A stretch of DNA of 12,021 nt from Rhodoferax sp. (GCA_029865675.1 JARXAU010000159.1:1-12021); one strand, 5' to 3'. Shown: positions 1 to 7,264, counted from the first letter of the stretch. Notes: generated by a model from the sequence alone, not told the origin. A program made the numbers and translations.

Positions 1-143
1 GTCAACACACTGGAGTGGCAAACCCCGCTCAACCCGAACCGCCTGGGCGCGGAAAGCCTCTCCAGCACATCAACGGCGCGTGTACCTATGACGCCAACAG
101 CCGATTCACCCAGCGCGGCAGTCTCCCCCTATCATTCGCCACT

Positions 144-1451
144 ATGCCCCTTAGCTCCCCACCCCAAGCCTTTTTGCAAAGCCTGTTCCACGCCGCTGTG
201 CAACGCGCCTTGCCCTTGCACAACACCTCCGCTTTTTTGCCCCCACCACCCAAGGGCCGCACCCTGGTGCTGGGCGCGGGCAAGGCCGGAGGTGCCATGG
301 CGCAGGCGGTGGAGGCCTTGTGGCCAGCGGATGCGCCCCTCTCAGGCCTGGTAGTCACGCGCTACGGCCACACGCCGCCGCGCCCGCCCGGTCTGGCGCA
401 ACGCATTGAGGTGGTGGAAGCCGCGCACCCGGTGCCTGACGCTGCCGGGCTGGAAGCAGCCCAGCGTATCTTGGCGCTGACCCAGGGCCTGACCGCAGAC
501 GACCTGGTGTTGTGCCTGATCTCGGGAGGCGGCTCGGCCTTGCTGACACTTCCCGCCGAGGGTTTGAGCCTGCAAGACAAACAGCGCATCAACCAGCAAT
601 TGCTGGAGAGCGGCGCCCACATCGGTGAGATGAATTGCGTGCGCAAGCACCTCTCGCGCATCAAAGGCGGGCGCCTGGGCGCGGCCTGCGCCCCCGCCCG
701 GGTGGTGACGCTGACCATTAGCGACGTGCCCGGCGACGACCCGTCCACCATCGCCAGCGGCCCCACGGTAGCCGACGCCACCACCTGCCAAGACGCGCTA
801 GACATCTTGCGCCGCTACGCCATCGCCGTGCCTGCGGCGGTGGAGCAGGCTTTGCAAAGCGGCGCTCTGGAAACCCCCAAGCCGGGCGATGTGGCCTTCC
901 ACGGCCACGGCCTGCACCTGATTGCCACGCCACAGCAAAGCCTGCAGGCCGCCGCCGAAGCCGCGCGCGCGGCGGGCATTGCCGCCTACATCCTGAGCGA
1001 CGAGATGGAAGGCGAATCTCGCGAGGTGGCCAAGGTGCACGCGGCCATAGCCCGTGCCGTGGCCAAAGGGCAGGGTGCGTTTCAAAAACCGTGTGTGATT
1101 TTTAGCGGCGGCGAGACCACCGTCACCATCCGCCCTCGCGCGCCCGGCGCCTCCAAGGGCAGGGGCGGCCGCGCAGGCGAGTTTTGCATGGGATTGGCGC
1201 AGGCACTTCAAGGTATGGACGGCGTGTGGGCGCTGGCCGCAGACACCGACGGCATTGACGGCGTGGAAGACAACGCCGGTGCCCAAGTCGCCCCCGACAC
1301 CCTGGCGCGCGCCGCCGCCCTGGGCTTGAAGCTGAGCGACCACCTGGAGCGCAACGACGCCTACGGCTTCTTCTCAGCCCTGGGCGACCTGGTGGTCACC
1401 GGCCCCACGCACACCAATGTGAACGACTTTCGGGGGGTGTTGGTGCTGTAG
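144..1451 (+). CDS. ttuD: Glycerate 2-kinase, MOFRL family (often annotated hydroxypyruvate reductase TtuD)
   Basis: This 435-residue protein is a cytoplasmic kinase that phosphorylates D-glycerate to 2-phosphoglycerate with ATP, linking glyoxylate, tartrate or hydroxypyruvate breakdown to glycolysis. Seen: GAGKAGGAMA (residues 44-53) with the family's lysine at 47; LISGGGSAL (125-133); ISDVPGDDPSTIASGP (192-207); and a C-terminal MOFRL domain (about 318-430) starting VIFSGGETTV and ending TNVNDFR. The DUF4147 plus MOFRL layout and the length are normal for the family. I chose the ATG at 144 because the family homology begins just after it. The frame stays open upstream to a GTG at 15, but that extra sequence is low-complexity and unlike the family. 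No good Shine-Dalgarno precedes 144, so the start is less certain than the identity. The old name hydroxypyruvate reductase is a known misannotation of this family. The gene ends 15 bases before a strong terminator. Confidence 0.93.
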   Translation: MPLSSPPQAFLQSLFHAAVQRALPLHNTSAFLPPPPKGRTLVLGAGKAGGAMAQAVEALWPADAPLSGLVVTRYGHTPPRPPGLAQRIEVVEAAHPVPDAAGLEAAQRILALTQGLTADDLVLCLISGGGSALLTLPAEGLSLQDKQRINQQLLESGAHIGEMNCVRKHLSRIKGGRLGAACAPARVVTLTISDVPGDDPSTIASGPTVADATTCQDALDILRRYAIAVPAAVEQALQSGALETPKPGDVAFHGHGLHLIATPQQSLQAAAEAARAAGIAAYILSDEMEGESREVAKVHAAIARAVAKGQGAFQKPCVIFSGGETTVTIRPRAPGASKGRGGRAGEFCMGLAQALQGMDGVWALAADTDGIDGVEDNAGAQVAPDTLARAAALGLKLSDHLERNDAYGFFSALGDLVVTGPTHTNVNDFRGVLVL

Positions 1452-1466
1452 GGCGGGCCGCGCCAC

Positions 1467-1495
1467 AAAAAAAGGCCCCGATCGGGGCCTTTTTT
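1467..1495. terminator. Bidirectional intrinsic terminator between convergent genes
   Basis: A perfect 16-base palindrome, GGCCCCGATCGGGGCC (1474-1489), is flanked by seven A's on the left and six T's on the right. Read in either direction it gives a GC-rich hairpin followed by a U-tract. It lies between the stop of the plus-strand glycerate kinase gene (1451) and the stop of the minus-strand 52-residue gene (1511), so it can end both units. Confidence 0.93.
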
Positions 1496-1510
1496 GTCGC
1501 TGTCTTGCTG

Positions 1511-1669
1511 CTATTTCGCCGTAGGCGTGGTCCCAGGCGCTTGCACCCGCTTCTGGTTGAACTTACTTGCCGCTTCGGCCAGCTTGCGCTTGCGCTCCAA
1601 GTTGAGCCGCTCTACCTCCGCGCGGGGGTTCTTTTTCATGTGGGGGTCTTTGCCGAATACGCCTGCCAT
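1511..1669 (-). CDS. Small basic hypothetical protein, 52 residues
   Basis: The reading frame starts at the ATG complementary to 1667-1669 and ends with TAG at 1511-1513. The product begins MAGVFGKDPHMKKNPRAEVE and ends GTTPTAK. It is rich in Lys, Arg and Glu, and residues about 16-40 look like one charged amphipathic helix, with no Cys and no signal peptide or membrane segment. A good Shine-Dalgarno (AAAGGA) lies about 9 bases upstream inside the 18-base gap after the oxygenase-like gene, and the terminator follows the stop closely. Both support a real last gene of the minus-strand operon. I do not recognise a characterised family. A nucleic-acid or ribosome-associated role would only be a guess from composition. 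Confidence 0.68.
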   Translation of the reverse strand: MAGVFGKDPHMKKNPRAEVERLNLERKRKLAEAASKFNQKRVQAPGTTPTAK

Positions 1670-1687
1670 AGTGTTTTTTCCTTTGGC

Positions 1688-2443
1688 TCAGTCTAACGGA
1701 CTACCTACCGCAAGCCAGCGGCCGGAGTGCGGGCACACGTTGCCCGGTGCGCCCTGGTGCCAGAGCTGCGGCTCCTTTATCTGAAGGGCGGCGGCGGACG
1801 CGGTGTCAAAGGCGATACCCATCGCCTTGGCCAGCGCCGGGGTTTCGATGGGCAGCTCCCAAGTCAAAAACACCTGGGCGCAGTCCAGATCAGGCGGGAA
1901 ATCGGCCTCGGCGAAGCTGCTGCGGTGCCGGGGAATGACAGCGTGCGGCTGGCCGGTGTCAAACAGCACCACGGTGCCCCGGCGCAGGGGGATGCGCTGA
2001 CCCGTAAGGGACAAGTGCAAGTCCAGCGCCCGGTCGTCACTGAGAAACAGATTGCAAAAAGCTGCGCCGCCGTACTGCGCGGCGTCGTGGTGGTAGCGGG
2101 CGCCCCGGCACACCATCAACGCGACCTCGCTCTGGGCCAACAGGTCTGCCAGGCCCAGGGCGTGCGTCCAGTCGGTCACCGCCTGCACGCAATGGCGGTA
2201 ATCGGGCCAGCGCAGGCGGGCGCGGGCAAGGGGTAGCGGCTCTACGTCACCCAGTGCCAGGGCCAGTTGCTCGGCAATGTCGCGCGTCCAGTCAGCTACC
2301 AAGCGGGGCGGGGGCGCGGGTACGTCGAGCGTGCTTACGAGCACCGTGTCGCTCACGCTGCGGCTGCGCAGTGCGTCGCCACCACCACTGGCGTAAAAGG
2401 CAGTGGCGCGCTCTGGCGGGCGGTATGGGGCCAGCGAGTGCAT
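1688..2443 (-). CDS. 2OG-Fe(II) oxygenase-like protein
   Basis: The 251-residue product looks like a jelly-roll (double-stranded beta-helix) oxygenase. Seen: RYHHDAAQYGGAAFCNLFLS, with a candidate metal-binding H118-x-D120, then LHLSLTGQRIPLRRGTVVLF and FDTGQPHAVIPRHR, with the distal His167 and Arg172/174 in the place where this superfamily binds 2-oxoglutarate. This spacing (HxD, about 47 residues, His, Arg soon after) fits Fe(II)/2-oxoglutarate dioxygenases. The substrate cannot be read from the sequence. The C-terminus carries a Trp/His/Cys segment (LWHQGAPGNVCPHSGRW, 227-243) of unknown use. The ATG at 2443 was chosen because upstream in-frame sequence is antisense-like and overlaps the Hsp70 gene. 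With this start the gap to the Hsp70 stop is 13 bases, with a weak AGGC-type ribosome site. It lies in an operon with the Hsp70-like, PIN and RHH genes. The family call is an inference from motifs. Confidence 0.68.
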   Translation of the reverse strand: MHSLAPYRPPERATAFYASGGGDALRSRSVSDTVLVSTLDVPAPPPRLVADWTRDIAEQLALALGDVEPLPLARARLRWPDYRHCVQAVTDWTHALGLADLLAQSEVALMVCRGARYHHDAAQYGGAAFCNLFLSDDRALDLHLSLTGQRIPLRRGTVVLFDTGQPHAVIPRHRSSFAEADFPPDLDCAQVFLTWELPIETPALAKAMGIAFDTASAAALQIKEPQLWHQGAPGNVCPHSGRWLAVGSPLD

Positions 2444-2456
2444 GGCTTGCCTGCGT

Positions 2457-3710
2457 TCAGGCGCTGTAGGCCAGACCGGAGGCCACGCCGCCAAACAAGT
2501 CGCCTTCGACCAGCGGCACTCCGGGAAACGCCGCCTGCAATGCCGCCTGAAAAGGCCGTAGCGCGGACGAGCCACCGGTAAGGTACACCGCGTCCACCGC
2601 CTGCGAGCGCAGGCCAGCGGCTTGCACGCATTCACGGGCGCAAGCCACGGTGCGTGCCAGCAGCTCGCGCAGGTGTTCTTCCAGTGCGCCCACGGTCATT
2701 GCGGCGCGCAGCGCAGGCGCCACATAGGCCAAATCGAGTTCCGCGTCGCCATTGCTCTCGGAGCAGCGAATCTTGGCCTGCTCCACGTCGTGCGCCAGGT
2801 GGTGGCCCAGACGTTGCTGCAACACCTGCATGAGGCGCTGGTGCAAGGCAGGGTCGGTGTAGTTGGTCCACAGCGCCTGCGCCTGGGCGATAGCGCGCGG
2901 CTGGTAGAGCCAGTGGATCAGGTGCCAGGTAGACAGCTCAAAAAACACCCGGCTGGGCACTTCGCGCCCCTGCGGCCCCAGGTGGCCGTAGCCCAAGAGC
3001 GGCATCACCATCTCCAGACTCAGTTTTTGGTCAAAGTCGGTACCGCCAATGTGCACGCCGCTGGTGGCCAGCACATCTTCTTGGCGATTGCCTTGCTGCA
3101 TGCGCTGCGGCCCCAGGCGCACCACCGTAAAGTCTGAGGCGCCGCCGCCCACGTCCACCACCAGCACCGTGCTTTCCTTGCTCAGGCGGCGCTCGTAGTC
3201 CAGCGCAGCGGCAATGGGTTCGAGCTGGAAGGACACGTCCGTGAAGCCGACAGCCTGCGCAGCGTGCAGCAAAGACGCTTGGGCCTGCGCGTCGCGCGCC
3301 GGGTCGTCGTCCACAAAATGCACGGGCCGCCCCATCACCACGCGCGTAGGCGCATGGCCCAAGGCGTGGGCCGCGCGCTCGCGCAGCGTGGCCAAAAAGG
3401 TGGCGATGATGTCTTGAAAACTCATTGGCCTATGGTTTACCTCGGTAGTCTCCAGCAGCAGTGGGCTGCCCAGCAGGCTTTTGAGCGAGCGCATCAGGCG
3501 CCCCTCGGTGCCTACTAGGTACTGCCCTACCGCGTCGCGGCCAAAGTGGGTGCTGAGGTCTTCGCTGTTGAAAAACACCGCCGTCGGCATGGCCAGGGCC
3601 GCGTCTTCTAGCGGAATCAGACGCGCTGTGCCGCCTGGCGCAGCCCAGGACACGGCGGAATTGGAGGTGCCGAAATCGATGCCGAGCGTGCCCGGTGGTG
3701 CAAGCGCCAT
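2457..3710 (-). CDS. Hsp70-family ATPase, YegD-like, without a substrate-binding domain
   Basis: The 417-residue protein is an actin/Hsp70-fold nucleotidase. Seen in order: phosphate-1 loop LGIDFGTSNSAV (9-20); LEPIAAALDYE connect region (163-173); phosphate-2 loop VVDVGGGASDFTVV (184-197); GTDFDQKL (223-230); and adenosine motif VYLTGGSSALRPF (375-387). The chain stops just after the ATPase domain, so the beta-sandwich substrate domain and lid of DnaK are absent. This is the layout of E. coli YegD (about 450 residues), a putative chaperone of poorly defined function. The start at 3710 places the first strand of the fold at the N-terminus and leaves only 6 bases after the PIN toxin stop, so translational coupling is likely. 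Its neighbours on the same strand are a toxin-antitoxin pair upstream and an oxygenase-like gene downstream. No DnaJ or GrpE partner is nearby. Confidence 0.9.
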   Translation of the reverse strand: MALAPPGTLGIDFGTSNSAVSWAAPGGTARLIPLEDAALAMPTAVFFNSEDLSTHFGRDAVGQYLVGTEGRLMRSLKSLLGSPLLLETTEVNHRPMSFQDIIATFLATLRERAAHALGHAPTRVVMGRPVHFVDDDPARDAQAQASLLHAAQAVGFTDVSFQLEPIAAALDYERRLSKESTVLVVDVGGGASDFTVVRLGPQRMQQGNRQEDVLATSGVHIGGTDFDQKLSLEMVMPLLGYGHLGPQGREVPSRVFFELSTWHLIHWLYQPRAIAQAQALWTNYTDPALHQRLMQVLQQRLGHHLAHDVEQAKIRCSESNGDAELDLAYVAPALRAAMTVGALEEHLRELLARTVACARECVQAAGLRSQAVDAVYLTGGSSALRPFQAALQAAFPGVPLVEGDLFGGVASGLAYSA

Positions 3711-3716
3711 GGCGGT

Positions 3717-4166
3717 TCAGGCCCCCAAGAGCAGCAAATCCAGACCCTGGGGCGCGAACTGATGGAAGTCCCCATCCAGCGTAACCATGCGAAGGCCGCC
3801 CGTGATGGCAAAGGCGGCCAGGTAAGCGTCCATCCAGACCTTGGGCGAAGCCGTGTCGCGCGTGGCTAACTGGCGCCATAGCGCACGCACGCCGGGCGCT
3901 TCATCCAGCGCACCCACCTGCGGCAAGGCTTGCAGCGCATCCAGGGCTTGCAAGGCGTCGCGGTTGCCCATGCCCTGTGCGCCATAGGCTTTGAGCAGCT
4001 CAGGCGTGGTGGCCAGGCGCAAAAAGCTTTGCTCGGTGGCGCGGCACCAGAGCGCCGGTGCCGTGCTGCTGGCGTTTTGCAGCGCCTGCTGGGCCTGGGC
4101 ATGAAAAGGGTGGGTCGGAAAGATGGCGGCCAGCCACACGTTGGTGTCAAACAGGGCGGCTGGCAC
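3717..4166 (-). CDS. vapC: PIN-domain ribonuclease toxin (VapC-like)
   Basis: The product is a single PIN domain of about 149 residues, expected to be a Mg-dependent endoribonuclease toxin neutralised by the upstream antitoxin. Counting from the GTG start, the acidic residues are D7 (ALFDTNVWLA), E45 (CRATEQSFLR), D113 (VWMDAYLAAFA) and D131/D133 (VTLDGDF), the usual PIN pattern. I prefer the GTG at 4166 because it is preceded by GAGGA with 8-base spacing and because PIN proteins normally begin just before LFDTN. An in-frame ATG at 4193 would add nine residues (MPKPPRTCS) but lacks a clear ribosome site. With the GTG start it overlaps the end of the antitoxin gene by 20 bases, typical for toxin-antitoxin pairs. 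The RNA target is unknown. All catalytic acids are present, so it looks intact. Confidence 0.88.
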   Translation of the reverse strand: MPAALFDTNVWLAAIFPTHPFHAQAQQALQNASSTAPALWCRATEQSFLRLATTPELLKAYGAQGMGNRDALQALDALQALPQVGALDEAPGVRALWRQLATRDTASPKVWMDAYLAAFAITGGLRMVTLDGDFHQFAPQGLDLLLLGA

Positions 4167-4452
4167 GCTGCAAGTCCTCGGTGGTTTGGGCATCTTGCTC
4201 TAGCGCGAGCAGGTCTTGCAAGCCCAGAGTGGTGGCAGGAGCATTGGCATTGCAACGGATGGTGGGCAGGCCATTGGGCGCCGTTTCCACCATGGAGCCC
4301 GGCGGCGGCACTGGCGCTGCCTGTGGCGCTGCCATGCCCAAACCCTGGCGCAAAAAGTCTGCCACCAGGTCGCGCAGCGTGCGCCCTTGCAGGAGCGCGC
4401 GCATTTTCATGGCGCGCACCAAGTCGTCTGGAAGGTCTAGCGTGGTTTTCAT
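4147..4452 (-). CDS. vapB: Ribbon-helix-helix antitoxin (VapB-like)
   Basis: The 101-residue protein starts MKTTLDLPDDLVRAMKMRAL and continues QGRTLRDLVADFLRQGL. This is a short beta strand followed by two helices, matching the Arc/MetJ ribbon-helix-helix DNA-binding fold (residues about 1-40). The remainder is Pro/Ala-rich and then acidic (LGLQDLLALEQDAQTTEDL, 76-94), likely the flexible part that wraps the toxin. Antitoxins of this type dimerise, repress their own promoter and block the partner PIN nuclease. The stop (TGA at 4147-4149) lies inside the toxin gene. It is the first gene of the minus-strand unit, and an A/T-richer stretch with a candidate -10 box lies just upstream. The pairing with a PIN domain supports the name, but the exact VapB subfamily is not determined. 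Confidence 0.87.
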   Translation of the reverse strand: MKTTLDLPDDLVRAMKMRALLQGRTLRDLVADFLRQGLGMAAPQAAPVPPPGSMVETAPNGLPTIRCNANAPATTLGLQDLLALEQDAQTTEDLQRASRPV

Positions 4453-4476
4453 GCAGGCCAGTTTACCCGCTAGCTG

Positions 4477-4505
4477 GTTATACGGTTTGCTGGTTTGGGT
4501 ATTGA
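4477..4505 (-). promoter_or_regulatory. Candidate promoter of the antitoxin-toxin-Hsp70 unit
   Basis: On the minus strand a good -10 box TATAAC (complement of 4477-4482) lies 24 bases before the antitoxin ATG. The best -35 at 17-base spacing is only TCAATA (complement of 4500-4505). The region is less GC-rich than its surroundings. This is weak single-sequence evidence. Autoregulation by the RHH antitoxin at this site is expected from the family but not shown. Confidence 0.3.
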
Positions 4506-4533
4506 CTTTCGGGCTGCCGTGCTTGCGGTCCTT

Positions 4534-4551
4534 GCCCGCAGTGGGGCGGGC
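4534..4551 (-). terminator. Possible weak hairpin after the xdh operon
   Basis: GCCCGC (4534-4539) and GCGGGC (4546-4551) form a 6-bp GC stem with a 6-base loop, four bases beyond the stop of the Cys-rich small gene on the minus strand. No T-run follows in that direction, so it is at best a pause or a Rho-assisted end. The 103-base gap 4453-4555 otherwise holds only the candidate promoter described separately. Confidence 0.22.
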
Positions 4552-4555
4552 GGCG

Positions 4556-4834
4556 TCAGGGGGTGCTTGCGTCGCGCCCTAGGCCAACGCCGGTCGCCCG
4601 CACCGCGTCCAGCGCGTCCTCGCGCCACCAGTCCAAGGCGTTGTAATAGCCCTCCCACACGCAGGTGCCGCAGCCCCTGCCGCAGCAGGTGGTGGGCCAC
4701 GTCGGCGGGGCGCGCAGGGTGATGCCCAAGGCGGCGGCGAGGGCTTGCACTTGCGCCTGCATGGCGTCGCCGATGGCGGTGCTGGTCAGGCGCTGGTCTT
4801 CAATCTGGCGCAACAGTGGAGCGCTTATCTGCAT
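4556..4834 (-). CDS. Small Cys-rich protein of the oxidoreductase-like (PF09791-type) family
   Basis: The 92-residue protein carries RAPPTWPTTCCGRGCGTCVW followed by EGYYNALDWWREDAL. This matches the signature of the oxidoreductase-like N-terminal domain family: a proline lead-in, then CC-x3-C-x2-CVW-x2-Y with a following helix. The cysteines are 50, 51, 55 and 58. No redox cofactor or reaction is firmly known for this family, and the cluster could bind a metal or Fe-S. Residues 1-40 form a helix-prone segment that may include an over-called start, with another in-frame Met at 25. The gene begins 18 bases after the xdhB stop on the same strand, so it is very likely co-transcribed with xdhAB. 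A role in the enzyme's cofactor supply is only a contextual guess. No clear Shine-Dalgarno is visible. Confidence 0.78.
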   Translation of the reverse strand: MQISAPLLRQIEDQRLTSTAIGDAMQAQVQALAAALGITLRAPPTWPTTCCGRGCGTCVWEGYYNALDWWREDALDAVRATGVGLGRDASTP

Positions 4835-4852
4835 CGCAAAACGACCGAAGTC

Positions 4853-7264
4853 TTAGCCGCGCAAGGCCCAGAGCACGTTCTCCGCCGTGGCCGGGGCGTT
4901 CAGTTGCACCGGGCCAGCGCCGGGGCCGCGCGCCTGGGCTACCGCGTCGCGCAGTGCTTCAAACACGCTGATGGCCAGCATAAAGGGCGGCTCGCCCACG
5001 GCTTTGGAGCCAAACACGTTGTCCTCACGGTTGGCCTCGGGCCACAAATCGACTTTGAAGTGGGCGGGCACGTCGCCTGCGGTGGGGATTTTGTAGGTGC
5101 TGGGGGCGTGGGTGGAAAGCTGGCCTTGGTCGTTCCACACCAATTGCTCGGTGGTCAGCCAGCCCATGCCTTGCACAAAGCCGCCTTCGATCTGGCCCAC
5201 GTCCAGGCCCGGGTTGATGCTTCGCCCCACGTCGTGCAGGATGTCCACTTTCAGCACCCGGCTCTCGCCGGTGAGCGTGTCAATCGCCACCTCGGTGCAG
5301 GCAGCGCCGTAGGCAAAGTAGTAGAAGGGCCGGCCGGTGAGCGTGGTTTTGTCGTAATGGATTTTGGGTGTGCGGTAAAAGCCGTCGCTCCAGAGCTGGA
5401 TGCGGTTGGCGTAGGCCATTTGCGCCACGGCGTCAAAGCTGCGCGTGGCGGTGGGCGAGATGACCTGCCCCGCGCGGAACTGGATGGCGCCTGCGCCACA
5501 GCCGTCCAGGCCGCAGACAAAGGCGGCCAGGTTGTCGCGCACTTGGGCGGCAGCAAACTGGGCGGCGCGGCCATTGAGGTCGGTGCCCGCAGACGCGGCC
5601 GTGGCCGATGCGTTGGGGATGGCGCTGGTGTCGCTGGCGCTGCACAGCACGCGCTCAAAGGGCACGCCGAGTTCGTCGGCCACGATTTGCGTCACCTTGG
5701 TGTGCAGGCCCTGGCCCATTTCGGTGCCGCCGTGGTGGATGCGCACGCTTCCGTCCAAATACACATGCACCAAGGCCCCGGCCTGGTTGAACAAGGTGGC
5801 GGTAAAGCTGATGCCAAACTTGACCGGCGTGATCGCCAAGCCGCGCTTGAGCACCGGGCTGCTCGCGTTCCAGGCGGCAATCTCGGCGCGGCGCTGGCGG
5901 TAGCTGGACGTGGCTTCTAGCGTGCCCAGCAGGGGCGCGAGGATGTTGTCTTCCACCTTCATCTGGTAGTGCGTGGTGTCGCGGCGCAGCATGGCGTGGG
6001 GGCCGCCCGTGCCTTGGTCGGTTAGCGCCTCGTCGCTGTACAGGTTGCGCATGCGCACATCGAGTGCGTCCAGGCCCAGGTGGCGCGCGATGTCGCCCAA
6101 GATGGCTTCGATCACCACCACGCCCTGCGGCCCGCCAAAGCCGCGAAACGCGGTGTGGCTTTGGGTGTTGGTTTTGCAGCGGTAGGAGGCGATAGCCACG
6201 TTCTCTAAAAAGTAGGCGTTGTCGCTGTGGAACACCGCGCGGTCGGCCACCGGGCCGGAGAGGTCGGCGCTAAAGCCGCAGTTGGCCGCCATCATCAAGT
6301 CCAGCGCGGTCAGGCGACCGGTGGCGTCAAAACCGGCGGTGTATTCGTAGGCAAAGGGGTGGCGCTTGCCTGTGACCATGAAGTCGTCGTCGCGGTCCAG
6401 GCGCAGCTTGACCGGCGCCTTGAACTTGTGCGCCGCCACGGCCGCCCACACCGCCACATGGCCGGCCTGGGTTTCTTTGCCGCCAAAGCCGCCGCCCATG
6501 CGCCGGCATTCCACCCGCACCGCGTGGTTGTGCAGGCCCAGCGCGTGCGCCACCCAGTGCTGCACCTCGCCGGGGTGCTGGGTGCTGCTGTAAACCGACC
6601 ACTGGCCCTGCGCGTGCGGTACGGCGTAGGCCACCTGGCCTTCCAGGTAAAAGTGCTCTTGCCCGCCCACTTCCAAGGTGCCGCGCAAGGTGTGTGCGGC
6701 CTGCGCCATGCCTTTTTGCACATCGCCCCGGCGCACGTGCACCGGCGGCAACACATAGCTTTGCGCGGCCAGGGCCTCGTGCACCGTCAGGATGGCGGGC
6801 AGGGCGTCGATGTGCAGCGCCACCTTGCGCGCAGCGCGGCGGGCTTGCATCACGGTTTTGGCCACCACCAAGCCAACCACCTGGCCCACGTGCTGCACCG
6901 TGTCCATGGCAAACACCGGCTCGTCTCCGGCAAACGCGGCCAGCATGGGGTCGCCGGGCACGTCGCCACTCAAGACCACGCCCACCACGCCCGGCATGGC
7001 CAGCGCCGCTGTGGCGTCCACGCCACGCAAATGGCCGTGGGCCTGGGTGGACAGGATGGGCGCCGCGTGCAGCGTGCCGCGCAGTTCGGGCATGTCGTCG
7101 ATATACGTGGCTGCGCCCGCCACTTGGGCTAGTGCGCTCTCGTGGGCGATGGTGCGGCCGCTGGCCAGGGGCTTGGGGGCTGCTGATGGCGCTGGTGCGG
7201 CGGACTTTCCGAGCGTGCCGCTCTTTGTGGCCTTGCGGGGCTTCACGGGCGTGGCGTTTTTCAT
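4853..7264 (-). CDS. xdhB: Xanthine dehydrogenase, molybdopterin-binding subunit
   Basis: The 803-residue large subunit holds the molybdenum cofactor and the purine site, and oxidises hypoxanthine to xanthine and xanthine to urate in the cytoplasm with XdhA. Seen: GGGFGGKETQ (257-266), where E264 matches the substrate-binding Glu802 of bovine XDH; AFRGFGGPQG (372-381), with R374 at the bovine Arg880 position; GISFTATLFNQAG (484-496), containing the substrate-stacking Phe; GGTEMGQGLHTK (512-523); and KAVGEPPFMLA (754-764), with E758 as the catalytic glutamate. All purine-specific residues are present, so xanthine dehydrogenase is favoured over an aldehyde oxidase or CO dehydrogenase paralogue. 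The ATG at 7262-7264 overlaps the xdhA TGA (ATGA) and has GGAAGG upstream. Residues 1-35 are a Lys/Pro/Ala-rich extension before the conserved domain. No xdhC insertion-chaperone gene follows in this window. Confidence 0.97.
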   Translation of the reverse strand: MKNATPVKPRKATKSGTLGKSAAPAPSAAPKPLASGRTIAHESALAQVAGAATYIDDMPELRGTLHAAPILSTQAHGHLRGVDATAALAMPGVVGVVLSGDVPGDPMLAAFAGDEPVFAMDTVQHVGQVVGLVVAKTVMQARRAARKVALHIDALPAILTVHEALAAQSYVLPPVHVRRGDVQKGMAQAAHTLRGTLEVGGQEHFYLEGQVAYAVPHAQGQWSVYSSTQHPGEVQHWVAHALGLHNHAVRVECRRMGGGFGGKETQAGHVAVWAAVAAHKFKAPVKLRLDRDDDFMVTGKRHPFAYEYTAGFDATGRLTALDLMMAANCGFSADLSGPVADRAVFHSDNAYFLENVAIASYRCKTNTQSHTAFRGFGGPQGVVVIEAILGDIARHLGLDALDVRMRNLYSDEALTDQGTGGPHAMLRRDTTHYQMKVEDNILAPLLGTLEATSSYRQRRAEIAAWNASSPVLKRGLAITPVKFGISFTATLFNQAGALVHVYLDGSVRIHHGGTEMGQGLHTKVTQIVADELGVPFERVLCSASDTSAIPNASATAASAGTDLNGRAAQFAAAQVRDNLAAFVCGLDGCGAGAIQFRAGQVISPTATRSFDAVAQMAYANRIQLWSDGFYRTPKIHYDKTTLTGRPFYYFAYGAACTEVAIDTLTGESRVLKVDILHDVGRSINPGLDVGQIEGGFVQGMGWLTTEQLVWNDQGQLSTHAPSTYKIPTAGDVPAHFKVDLWPEANREDNVFGSKAVGEPPFMLAISVFEALRDAVAQARGPGAGPVQLNAPATAENVLWALRG

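Noticed and set aside
1..143. Open sequence upstream of the glycerate kinase, readable in two plus-strand frames, including an N-terminal extension from GTG 15.
   Set aside because: Family homology starts only at 144, and the extension is low-complexity. The other frame (VNTLEWQTPLNPNRL...) could be the end of an upstream gene, but it runs on into the kinase with poor-looking sequence, so no gene call is justified.
4745..5920. A 391-codon plus-strand frame opposite xdhB.
   Set aside because: It is fully antisense to well-supported xdhB and rich in Gly, Ala, His and Val, as expected of a high-GC shadow frame. It shows no domain.
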